The position numbers and the translations under genes are program-made. The notes under the pieces are model-generated. The model made no database searches. It was given only the letters and a program-made list of their open reading frames with translations, and was not told where the DNA came from. This document shows positions 49,928 through 57,563 of a stretch of DNA of 64,000 nt, piece after piece. The stretch comes from Euzebya tangerina (lineage in GTDB: Bacteria; Actinomycetota; Nitriliruptoria; Euzebyales; Euzebyaceae), in the NCBI RefSeq assembly GCF_003074135.1, contig NZ_PPDK01000001.1:992001-1056000 (forward strand), written 5' to 3'. Numbering within the stretch: position 1 is the stretch's first letter; each line of letters starts with the position of its first letter.

Positions 49928-50575
49928 CTAGCGGTACTTCTTCGGCGCCCGCCGCATCTGCGGGCCCTTCGGCATCGGAAGGTCGGTGCTCTTCAGCGCC
50001 TCCAACTTGCGGTGGAGTGGGCCGACCTCCTTCGACTTGATCTCCCGCTTCAGCTTGGTGAGGTGGACCGTCAGACGCTGCAACTCGACCTGATCGTTGC
50101 CGTGGCCGACCAGCACCGGCGTGACCGTCGTGTCTCCGGCGGCCCGCTCGATGCGTCGCCGCTCCTTCGCCATCATCTGCTTCAACCGTGCCGGCGAGTC
50201 CCCCTCACCCACGAGCACCACACCGGGTGGGCCCACCGCCAGGTGGATCATGTCCTGCCGTCGGTTGACCGAGATGGCCGGGGTGACCTCCCACGCTCCG
50301 CGCATCGACTGCAGCACGGCGGCCGCCGCCCCCGGCTGACCCTCGATCGACGCCAGCTGATAGCTCTGCGCCCGTCGGCCGAGCACGATCGCGGCCACCA
50401 AGACCGCCACCAGGATCCCCAGGGGCAGCCACAACCACAGCGGTCCGACGAAGAGCCCCAGGAGGAGGAACACGAGCAGAGCCGCGAGGACGCCCCCGAC
50501 CATGATCGGGACCATCTTCGGGTCGTTGGCTCGGACGACGTTGAACGTCGCGATGAGTTGCTTGATCTGCTTCAT
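49928..50575 (-). CDS. DUF4191 membrane protein
   Basis: Actinobacteria-specific protein of 215 residues. The N-terminus KQIKQLIATFNVVRANDPKMVPIM is characteristic of the family, followed by two adjacent membrane helices (about 24-66) and a cytosolic domain with SIEGQPGAAAAVLQSMRGAWEVTPAISVNRRQDMIH and VGPPGVVLVGEGDSPARLKQMMAKERRRIER. A basic C-terminal tail with KGPQMRRAPKKYR follows. The function of DUF4191 is unknown; in related genomes it commonly lies near lipoate or glutamine metabolism genes, which is not the case here. It is divergent from the DM13 gene. Confidence 0.9.
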   Translation of the reverse strand: MKQIKQLIATFNVVRANDPKMVPIMVGGVLAALLVFLLLGLFVGPLWLWLPLGILVAVLVAAIVLGRRAQSYQLASIEGQPGAAAAVLQSMRGAWEVTPAISVNRRQDMIHLAVGPPGVVLVGEGDSPARLKQMMAKERRRIERAAGDTTVTPVLVGHGNDQVELQRLTVHLTKLKREIKSKEVGPLHRKLEALKSTDLPMPKGPQMRRAPKKYR

Positions 50576-50652
50576 GTGACGAACTCCTTACGGGACCGAC
50601 AGGCTAGCGGCAGGCGGGATGGAACCGACCGAGCGCCCGGTTCACCCCACGC

Positions 50653-51219
50653 ATGAGCACCACATCCAAGACCGTGATCGCCATCGGTGGCCTCCTCGCC
50701 CTCGCCATCGCCTACTGGCTGATCAGCCCGCTGTTCATCGACAACGAGGTCGATGAGGCCTTCCCGCTGTCCGCCCAGGCCGATGTCCCGGACGACATGA
50801 CGCAGGAGGAGGTGGAGGCCGAGATGGAGGCCGCGGCAGGATCAGACGTCGAAGAGGTCGAGGCCATGCCGGCGGGTGACCCGGTCGCCACCGTGCAGGG
50901 CGCCTTCGCCGGCGCCGACGCAGCACACCAAGGCCAGGGCGATGCCACCATCTACGACCTCGGTGATGGCAGCCACGTCCTCCGATTCGAGGACTTCGAG
51001 GTCACCAACGGGCCTGACCTGCACGTCTATTTGGCCCCTCTTGATGCAAACGGAGTGCCTAGTCTCGAGAGCGGTGCGGTCGATCTGGGACAGCTCAAGG
51101 GCAACATCGGTGACCAGAACTACACGATTCCGGCCGATTTCGACCTCGATCAGCCCCTAGGAGTAGTCATTTATTGCCAGCCTTTCCACGTGACGTTCGC
51201 GACCGCTGCGCTCAGCTGA
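50653..51219 (+). CDS. Membrane-anchored DM13-domain protein
   Basis: A 188-residue protein with one N-terminal membrane helix (7-27) and an external DM13 domain. An acidic linker (DMTQEEVEAEMEAAAGSDVEEVEAM) precedes the domain, which shows GAFAGADAAHQGQGDATIYD, VLRFEDFEVTNGPDLHVYLAP, VDLGQLKGNIGDQNYTIPADFDL and VVIYCQPFHVTFATAAL with the conserved cysteine of the family. DM13 is proposed to take part in extracellular redox or electron-transfer processes. The last 60 codons use many A/T-ending codons (TAT, CTT, GCA, CTA, GTA, ATT), unlike neighbouring genes. A terminator hairpin follows. Confidence 0.88.
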   Translation: MSTTSKTVIAIGGLLALAIAYWLISPLFIDNEVDEAFPLSAQADVPDDMTQEEVEAEMEAAAGSDVEEVEAMPAGDPVATVQGAFAGADAAHQGQGDATIYDLGDGSHVLRFEDFEVTNGPDLHVYLAPLDANGVPSLESGAVDLGQLKGNIGDQNYTIPADFDLDQPLGVVIYCQPFHVTFATAALS

Positions 51220-51275
51220 TCCCGCACCTGATTCCTACGTCCGTAGTTGGATGAGGCAAACTGGAGCCATAACCC

Positions 51276-51306
51276 CAACGCCCCCCGTCAACGGCGGGGG
51301 GCGTTG
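51276..51306 (+). terminator. Terminator hairpin after the DM13 gene
   Basis: CAACGCCCCCC pairs perfectly with GGGGGGCGTTG across a 9-base loop (11-bp stem), followed by CCAATTTGT. It lies 56 bp after the DM13 stop and 22 bp before the lipoprotein start, so it could also be a structure in the leader of the latter. Confidence 0.75.
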
Positions 51307-51328
51307 CCAATTTGTAGGGTTTGATCCC

Positions 51329-52618
51329 ATGCGGTCAACAACCGCGCTGGCCCTCTTCCTCCTCCTGGTCGGCGCCTGCTCCTCGGGGTCGGAGATCCCT
51401 GACTGGGCCCTGGCCCCAGCCCAGCCCACCGCCGACACCGGCACCGGCACGATCGACGAGCTGGCGACGGCGGTTGCGGCACCATCTCCAGCGGTCGAGG
51501 GCGTCGTCCTGGGGACCCCCGCCCCCCTCGCAACGCCGACTCCCGCCCCGACACCCACCCCCACGGCGACCCCATCGCCGCCGTCGGAGGTCCGGACGGT
51601 CACGTTCGACGACGGCGAGAGGGTGCAGTTCACGACGGAGCAGGGTGACCTCTCCTGGACGCTTGCCGTCGCCTCGTCACGCGCCGCTGGCCAGGTGTCG
51701 ATCATCCGCGTCCGCGCCCCCGATGGTGAGACCCTGTATCTGGCCGACCCGGACGGTGACCTCGTGCTGGTGGACACGCTGCATCCCTCGCTCCTGTCCG
51801 ACTCCGGGGCAGTCGGACTGTTCGTGACCGGTGAGGAGGGGCAGTCCCTCCCGATCGGGAGGTGGGAGGTCGACGTCACCGGAGCATCCGGCGGACGCGT
51901 CAGTCAGGTCGCGATCACATCAGGCAGCTTCGAGGAGCCACAGGTGATGGACATCGCCGTGTGGGGGACGGTGGCCATCGAGGAGATCCCGGACATCGAG
52001 GCGCTCCAGAACGGCTGGCGGATCAGCATGAGCGAGGTGCTCAGCCCACACCGTCTGGGAATCGGCCGCCTGGATCTTGTTCCAGCAGGAGACGCGGGGG
52101 CACCGTTCGCCACGCTCGACGTCGGCGACCCGGCTCAGCTGCGGGCGGCCTGCACGGCGGCGTCGGAGACGATCGATCCAGCACCCGGGACGGCTCTGGT
52201 GGTCCTGGTGGAGTCCCTGACCGGACTCACCGACGCGGAGGCCGGGGCTCCCTCCGCCATCCCGGGCACGTCATACCTCGGCCCCGCGTCGCACGGCTGT
52301 GCCATCGTCCCGGCTGGTGACGTGGCCGCAGAGCAGGGGGTGGTGGCGCTCCACCAGATCCTGCACCAGGCCGGTCTGGCGCAGCACACCACGGCCCGTG
52401 ACGGTCTGACCTTCGACGACCTGAGCGACACGCCCGAGTGTCCGCTGCGCGAGGCCGACCGCAACGCCGATCTGGAGGTCTCCGCGGAGGAGTGCGCCGC
52501 CGGGGGTGGAGCAGAGAACGTGATGTTCTGGGCCGACGGTGCCGAGCTGGAGGGGCCGCGGACGTTGACCCCGGGTCAGGCCGCTCGCGTGCGCGCCCAC
52601 CCCCTCACCCACTCCTGA
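51329..52618 (+). CDS. Secreted lipoprotein of unknown function
   Basis: A 429-residue protein with a lipoprotein signal: MRSTTALALFLLLVGACSS, lipobox LVGAC with C17 as lipidated residue. A Pro/Thr linker (about 65-85) leads into a domain with VRTVTFDDGERVQFTTEQGDLSWTLAVA, followed by a second region containing SMSEVLSPHRLGIGRLDLVPAG and a C-terminal part with QGVVALHQILHQAGLAQHTTARDGLTFDDLSDTPECP and two late cysteines. The last part resembles a secreted protease-like fold without a recognisable active site. Function is unknown. The gene is convergent with the ABC transporter gene. Confidence 0.82.
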   Translation: MRSTTALALFLLLVGACSSGSEIPDWALAPAQPTADTGTGTIDELATAVAAPSPAVEGVVLGTPAPLATPTPAPTPTPTATPSPPSEVRTVTFDDGERVQFTTEQGDLSWTLAVASSRAAGQVSIIRVRAPDGETLYLADPDGDLVLVDTLHPSLLSDSGAVGLFVTGEEGQSLPIGRWEVDVTGASGGRVSQVAITSGSFEEPQVMDIAVWGTVAIEEIPDIEALQNGWRISMSEVLSPHRLGIGRLDLVPAGDAGAPFATLDVGDPAQLRAACTAASETIDPAPGTALVVLVESLTGLTDAEAGAPSAIPGTSYLGPASHGCAIVPAGDVAAEQGVVALHQILHQAGLAQHTTARDGLTFDDLSDTPECPLREADRNADLEVSAEECAAGGGAENVMFWADGAELEGPRTLTPGQAARVRAHPLTHS

Positions 52619-52638
52619 TCGGGTCCACTCGCCGTGAG

Positions 52639-54429
52639 CTAGCCCACGTCCCGTCTGCCGGTCTGCACCGCCCACAAGGCCGCGTACCGCCCGCCGATCG
52701 CCACCAGCTCCTCGTGGGTCCCCGACTCGACGATCTGACCGTCGGCCATGACGTGGATCCGGTCGGCCGAGACGATGGTCGAGAGGCGGTGGGCGATGAC
52801 GATCGTCGTCCGCCCCTTCGCGACCTGGGTCAACGAGCGTTGGATGGCGGCCTCGGTCTCGTTGTCGACCGCCGAGGTCGCCTCGTCCAGCAGCAGGACG
52901 GTCGGGTCACGCAGGATCGCGCGAGCGATGGCCAGCCGCTGGCGTTGCCCGCCCGAGAGCTTCTGGCCGCGCTCGCCCACGACGGTATCCAGGCCGTCGG
53001 GCAGTGCGTCGATGAACTCCGACGCCTCCGCCAGGTCGGCGGCCCGGCGGACGTCGGCGTCGGCGGCGGCCGGGTCCCCGTAGCGGATGTTCTCCGCGAC
53101 CGTGCCGTGGAAGAGGAAGACGTCCTGGCTGACCAGTCCGAAGTGTTCACGGAGCGACCGAACCGGGACACCGCGCACGTCCACGCCGTCCAGCAGCACC
53201 CGCCCGTCGGTCGGGTCGTAGAGCCGCAGGACCATCCGGATGATCGTCGACTTCCCCGCCCCGGTCGCCCCGACCACGGCGTGGAGCTCACCGGCGGGGA
53301 CGACGAGGTCGACGCCGCGCAGCACGGACTCGCTGCGGTCGTCGTAGGCGAAGCTGACGCCCGCCAGCTCAACGGACCCCTCCACCACCTTTGGCAGCTC
53401 CCCGTCACCGTCGACGATGGTCGGTCGGTCGGCCAGCAGGCCCAGGACCCGCCGGGTCGAGGCCATCGCCCGCTGGTACTGGTCGAACACCTCACCCAGA
53501 TCGGTCAGCGGCCACAGCAGCCGCTGGGTGATGAAGACCAGCGTGGAGTACACGCCGACCTCGAGGTTGCCGTCCAGCGTCTGCAGGCCACCCAGAATGA
53601 GGATCGCGGTGAAGCTGAACAGGATGGCCATCCGGATGAGCGGGATGAAGGCGGAGGATGGTCGGATCGCGGTGTCGTTGACGGCGACGTAGTCCGCAGA
53701 GGCCTCACGGACCCGGTCCACCTCTCGGTCCTCGGCCGTGAACGCCTTGATCGTGGCCACGCCCCCGAGCGCGCCGGCCAAGGTCGCGTTGAGCTCGCCG
53801 ACCCGGTCACGAACCGCGGCGTACAGGGGCTCGAGCGTCCGCTGGAACCGGAAGGACCCGAGCAGGATCAGCGGGATCGGCGCCACCGCCCACCAGGCGA
53901 TGGAGGGTGCGACGAGGAAGAACCCTCCACCGATCACGATCACCGTGACCGCGACCTGGAGGATCTCGTTGGCCCCGCGGTCCAGGAAGCGTTCCAACTG
54001 GTTGATGTCGTCGTTCAGGATGGCCATCAGCCCACCGGTCGAGGCATCCGCGAAGCGCGCTTGGTCCTGATCCATCACGTGTGCGAACGCGTCAACGCGC
54101 AGGTCGTGCTGGATGCGCTGCGCCAGCCGCCGCCAGCTGACGGCGAAGAGGTACTCGAAGATGCTCTCGAGCAGCCAGACGACGGCCGTCAGGCCGGCGA
54201 GCGCGAACACCTGCCCGCGGGCGGTCTCTATGCCGAGCGACCCCATGAAGGAGGCCTCCCGACGGACGACCACGTCGACGGCCACGCCGATGAGGAGCGG
54301 GGGAGCGATGTCCATCAGCTTGTTGGCCACGCTCATCGCCGAGGCGTAGATGATCGACCCGCGGTGGTCGGTCGCGTGGTCCCACAGCCGCCGCAGCGGA
54401 TGGCCGGTCGACCGTCCGTCCTGAGTCAT
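52639..54429 (-). CDS. ABC exporter, fused permease-ATPase half transporter
   Basis: A 596-residue MsbA/MDR-type half transporter working as a dimer in the inner membrane. Six membrane helices (about 22-330) contain LLIGVAVDVVV and WWAVAPIPLILLGSF. The ATPase has Walker A GATGAGKST, the Q-loop GLVSQDVFLFHGTVAENIRYGD, the signature LSGGQRQRLAIARA, Walker B VLLLDEATSAVD and the H-loop IVIAHRLSTI. ATG 54429 (MTQDGRSTGHPLRRLW) is the chosen start; the frame extends upstream with no transporter features. The substrate is unknown; lipids, peptides or drugs are usual. It is a single half-transporter gene, so a homodimer is expected. Confidence 0.94.
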   Translation of the reverse strand: MTQDGRSTGHPLRRLWDHATDHRGSIIYASAMSVANKLMDIAPPLLIGVAVDVVVRREASFMGSLGIETARGQVFALAGLTAVVWLLESIFEYLFAVSWRRLAQRIQHDLRVDAFAHVMDQDQARFADASTGGLMAILNDDINQLERFLDRGANEILQVAVTVIVIGGGFFLVAPSIAWWAVAPIPLILLGSFRFQRTLEPLYAAVRDRVGELNATLAGALGGVATIKAFTAEDREVDRVREASADYVAVNDTAIRPSSAFIPLIRMAILFSFTAILILGGLQTLDGNLEVGVYSTLVFITQRLLWPLTDLGEVFDQYQRAMASTRRVLGLLADRPTIVDGDGELPKVVEGSVELAGVSFAYDDRSESVLRGVDLVVPAGELHAVVGATGAGKSTIIRMVLRLYDPTDGRVLLDGVDVRGVPVRSLREHFGLVSQDVFLFHGTVAENIRYGDPAAADADVRRAADLAEASEFIDALPDGLDTVVGERGQKLSGGQRQRLAIARAILRDPTVLLLDEATSAVDNETEAAIQRSLTQVAKGRTTIVIAHRLSTIVSADRIHVMADGQIVESGTHEELVAIGGRYAALWAVQTGRRDVG

Positions 54430-54505
54430 GCTGCGCCAGTCTGCCAGCGCCAACCGGAACAGTTCTCTCGACTGGACCGTGCCCGTCTTCCGGTAGGGGG
54501 AGGCC

Positions 54506-55273
54506 TCAGAGCAGGCCCAGGGGGTTGTCCGTGACCACCGCCACGACCCCGGCTGCGACCAAGCGGCGCGCGAAGAACGCACTGTTGACCGTCCAGGTGC
54601 GCACGGTCAGGCCCTGCTCGGTCAGGTGGCGGGTCGATCGGGACCGCAGCAGCGACGTGTGGTGGGGGTGGACCGCCGACATCCCGCGGTCCGCCGCCAT
54701 CGCCGCGATCTCATCCGTGCCCTGCCCCGGTGCCATGAGCAGCGCACCGTGGTCGGCATGGCGCTGTGACGTCTCGGCGAACACCGACACCGCGTCGTGG
54801 TCGAACGAGGACACGGCCACGACCTGGTCGGCGGCCCCGCCGGCCGCTCGCTGGTCCAGCAGCCCCGCCACCACACGGGCAGCCTGCTGGCTCGGGTCGT
54901 AGGTCCGCTCACCCGCCCCGTTTTTGATCTCGATGTTGAGGTCGAGGCGTCCGGCGGCGAGGTCGAGCACGTCGGTCAGGAGCGGCACCCGGACACCGGC
55001 GTCCAGCGGCACAGCCGTCACCTGCTCGGCGGTCATCCCGGCCACGGGGGTGTCGGGTCCGCCGTAGGCCTTCAGCGTCTCGTCGTGGACGCACACCAGG
55101 TGCCCGTCGGCCGTCAGGCGCACGTCGAACTCGACCGAGCGCACCCCGTTCTGGATCGCCCACTCGAAGCCCTCCAGAGAGTTCTCGGGCCGGACGTCCT
55201 TCGCGCCCCGATGACCCATGATCCACGGCGGGAGCTTGGTGACGGCTCCGGATGGGGTGTCCACCTCACGCAT
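54506..55273 (-). CDS. Glycerophosphodiester phosphodiesterase
   Basis: A 255-residue GDPD-family TIM-barrel enzyme that releases glycerol-3-phosphate from glycerophosphodiesters. Catalytic and calcium-binding elements are visible: WIMGHRGAKDVRPENS (general acid/base His and Glu), VEFDVRLTADGHLVCVHDETL (Glu, Asp and the second catalytic His) and LNIEIKNG (third metal ligand). The C-terminus VRTWTVNSAFFARRLVAAGVVAVVTDNP is typical. There is no signal peptide, so a cytosolic form. GDPD genes are frequent Pho-regulon members, and the divergent promoter contains an 11-bp-spaced direct repeat (55301-55318). Confidence 0.94.
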   Translation of the reverse strand: MREVDTPSGAVTKLPPWIMGHRGAKDVRPENSLEGFEWAIQNGVRSVEFDVRLTADGHLVCVHDETLKAYGGPDTPVAGMTAEQVTAVPLDAGVRVPLLTDVLDLAAGRLDLNIEIKNGAGERTYDPSQQAARVVAGLLDQRAAGGAADQVVAVSSFDHDAVSVFAETSQRHADHGALLMAPGQGTDEIAAMAADRGMSAVHPHHTSLLRSRSTRHLTEQGLTVRTWTVNSAFFARRLVAAGVVAVVTDNPLGLL

Positions 55274-55300
55274 GGTACGGGGCGCGACTCATCGCGGTCC

Positions 55301-55318
55301 CGCTAACGGCTCGCTAAC
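55301..55318. promoter_or_regulatory. Direct repeat CGCTAAC with 11-bp spacing
   Basis: CGCTAAC occurs at 55301-55307 and again at 55312-55318, one DNA turn apart, in the divergent region between the glycerophosphodiesterase gene and the first CWB2 gene. Direct repeats spaced by 11 bp are typical of OmpR/PhoB-family response-regulator sites, although this sequence differs from the known PHO-box consensus. Confidence 0.45.
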
Positions 55319-55371
55319 AGCGCAACGATTGCCCATTGGCTGTCACCCCCCGCCACCCTACGGTCAGTCAC

Positions 55372-57372
55372 ATGAGAGTTCTTCGCAGTTTCGTTGTTCT
55401 TGTCCTGCTCGTTTCCCTCGTGGCGGCCCCGGCGGGGGGCCAACCCGACGAGGGCCCATTCGGCGACGATGTCGCCTTCGTCGGTACCGCAGACACTCAG
55501 TTCAGCAGCACCGAGGTCAGCCTTGCCCTCTCCGCCGCCACCTTCGAGGACGGCAGCGTCGAGACCGTCCTGATCGGTCGGAACGACCTGTTCGCCGACT
55601 CGCTCGCCTCGGGTGTCGCGCAGTCCGGCAGCCCCCTGCTCCTGGTGGCGCCCACGGGGGCGATCAACGTGATCATCACGGATGAGATCGAGCGACTCGG
55701 TGCCAGCCGGGCCGTCATCCTCGGGGGCGTCGACGCCATCGCAGAGGACGTCGCCGACCAACTCACCGAGTTGGGCCTGACGGTCAGCCGACTGGAAGGC
55801 GCCAGCCGCATCGAGACGGCCATCGCGGTCGCCCAGGAAACGAGCCCGGACGCGACGACGGCTCTGCTCGCGCGATCCACCGCGGCGGAGGGCAACCCGA
55901 CGTCCGGCTTCGCCGACACCTTGGCGGCTGGCGGCTGGAGCGCCGCGTCCGGCTGGCCGACCCTGTTGACCCAGACCGAGGTCTTGACCGGCTCGACCCG
56001 GGACTACCTGGCGTCATCCTCCGTCACCACGGTCATCGTGCTCGGTGGGACCGCGGCGGTGTCCGACGACGTCGTGACGCAACTCGAGACACTGAACATC
56101 ACCGTGCAACGAGTCGCCGGTCCCGACCGAGCCGCAACTGCGGTGGCCATCGCCGCCGAACGCGGAGCAGAGAGCAGTGCCGACCTCGACGAGGTGATCG
56201 TGGTCGAAGGCTTCGGCGAGTTCGCGTGGGCGGCTGGCTTCGCCGCCGCTGCCCGGTCAGCGATCCTCGACTCACCGATCGTGCTGGGCAACGTCGACTC
56301 CGTGCCGCCCGCCACGTCGGAGTGGCTGGAGGAGGGACCGGAGGCGTTCACCTGCGGTGTTTCGCTCGAGGTCTGTGAGGCCGCACGTCTGCGCGTCGGG
56401 TTGCCACCGTCCATCGCGGTCCCGGTCCCGGTCGGTGCGCTCGCGTACACGGTCGCCGATGACGAGAACTCGGCGATCTACGCCGCCGCCTTCGACGGCG
56501 AGGTGCTGGGGCTGGCCTGGGACTGTGAGAGCCCGAACTGCGACCAGATCGACTTCGGAGACGACGGTGAGTACCTGGCGGTCCGAGAACCCGGAGACGG
56601 CACCTACGCCCTGTGGCAGGAGACCCTCGAGTTGCGGCAGTACGTCCTTCCCTGGCGTGAGGACACCCTCGGCAACGTCGTGTCACTCGACGCTGGCACC
56701 AACCGCGACGCTGAGACGAACGTCGCGACCCTGTCCGCCAACGGAGAGCGCTACACCCAGCGGGTGTCGCAGTTCGGCCAGTTCAGCAGCGGCGGATACA
56801 ACGCGGAGCGCTTCGCCTCGTTCCAAGCGGTGCGTCTCCACCCGGACGCCACGCTGGAGGGTTCTCCGACGGAGTTGGCGATCAGCGGCGGTCAACTGAT
56901 CACCAGCGACATCAACGTCGTCCCGCAGTTGCAGGCTCGCGCCGGCGCAGCCATCACGGGCGCAGCCTGGGCCAGCGACTACTCCGGGGACCTGGCGATC
57001 GTTGACGAGATCGGTGGCGAGGGTCTGCTGCGCACGGCAGCCCATCCCGACGGGCCAACGGTCGAGGCCGCGGATCTCGACGTCAACTCTGCCCCAGTCT
57101 GGTTGGCCGACAACACGGTGGCCGTGCTGGTCGACACCGCCGACGGTGTTGCGGTTGCCATCGTCGATCCGTCCGACGGGAGCTCTGAGATCGTTGTGGA
57201 GGACGCGGGCAACGCGTCGGGTGGGCGGATCTCGGGCGACGCCTCCGGCACCTTCATCGCGTGGCGGACCACCGGCGACATCCGGATCCTCGACACGCGC
57301 GACGGCTCGGTCGCGATCGTCGAGCCGCCAGCGGGCATGACGATCGCCGGAGGGCCCACCTTCCGCAACTAA
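55372..57372 (+). CDS. Secreted cell-wall-binding-repeat-2 protein with beta-propeller-like C-terminus
   Basis: A 666-residue exported protein with signal peptide MRVLRSFVVLVLLVSLVAAPAGG. Three CWB2 (PF04122-like) repeats cover about 35-330: VLIGRNDLFADSLASGVAQSGSPLLLVAPTG, RAVILGGVDAIAEDVADQL, RLEGASRIETAIAVAQ, and later VIVLGGTAAVSDDVVTQL and RVAGPDRAATAVAIAAERG. Such repeats bind anionic cell-wall polymers. From about 355 the sequence becomes repetitive (DDENSAIYAAAFDGEVLGLAWD, NTVAVLVDTADGVAVAIVDPSDGSSEIVV), resembling a TolB/WD-like propeller. No catalytic motif is recognised. It is followed by a terminator and by a second CWB2 gene. Confidence 0.9.
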   Translation: MRVLRSFVVLVLLVSLVAAPAGGQPDEGPFGDDVAFVGTADTQFSSTEVSLALSAATFEDGSVETVLIGRNDLFADSLASGVAQSGSPLLLVAPTGAINVIITDEIERLGASRAVILGGVDAIAEDVADQLTELGLTVSRLEGASRIETAIAVAQETSPDATTALLARSTAAEGNPTSGFADTLAAGGWSAASGWPTLLTQTEVLTGSTRDYLASSSVTTVIVLGGTAAVSDDVVTQLETLNITVQRVAGPDRAATAVAIAAERGAESSADLDEVIVVEGFGEFAWAAGFAAAARSAILDSPIVLGNVDSVPPATSEWLEEGPEAFTCGVSLEVCEAARLRVGLPPSIAVPVPVGALAYTVADDENSAIYAAAFDGEVLGLAWDCESPNCDQIDFGDDGEYLAVREPGDGTYALWQETLELRQYVLPWREDTLGNVVSLDAGTNRDAETNVATLSANGERYTQRVSQFGQFSSGGYNAERFASFQAVRLHPDATLEGSPTELAISGGQLITSDINVVPQLQARAGAAITGAAWASDYSGDLAIVDEIGGEGLLRTAAHPDGPTVEAADLDVNSAPVWLADNTVAVLVDTADGVAVAIVDPSDGSSEIVVEDAGNASGGRISGDASGTFIAWRTTGDIRILDTRDGSVAIVEPPAGMTIAGGPTFRN

Positions 57373-57406
57373 CCGATGGCAGCTGAGCGCAGTTGTGATC
57401 TGACGC

Positions 57407-57439
57407 ACGGTGCCGAGCGGTGAATCCGCTCGGCACCGT
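57407..57439 (+). terminator. Terminator hairpin after the first CWB2 gene
   Basis: ACGGTGCCGAGCGG (57407-57420) pairs perfectly with CCGCTCGGCACCGT (57426-57439) across a 5-base loop, 35 bp after the stop codon. The 14-bp stem separates the first CWB2 gene from the next promoter. Confidence 0.88.
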
Positions 57440-57452
57440 CATGTCGGGACTT

Positions 57453-57470
57453 CTTCACCCCCGGTTCACC
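57453..57470 (+). promoter_or_regulatory. PHO-box-like direct repeat
   Basis: CTTCACC (57453-57459) and GTTCACC (57464-57470) are spaced by exactly 11 bp. GTTCACC units at 11-bp spacing are the established PhoP-binding pattern in Streptomyces. The pair lies about 94 bp upstream of the start of a secreted metallophosphatase gene, a classical Pho-regulon function. Confidence 0.65.
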
Positions 57471-57563
57471 CGAACGCTTGTGTTGGCGCGGCTGGGCTGC
57501 CTACGGTGTGCCGCGCACGACGCGCCCAAGGGCGCTCACCCTCGATAACAGGATCAACTCCAC

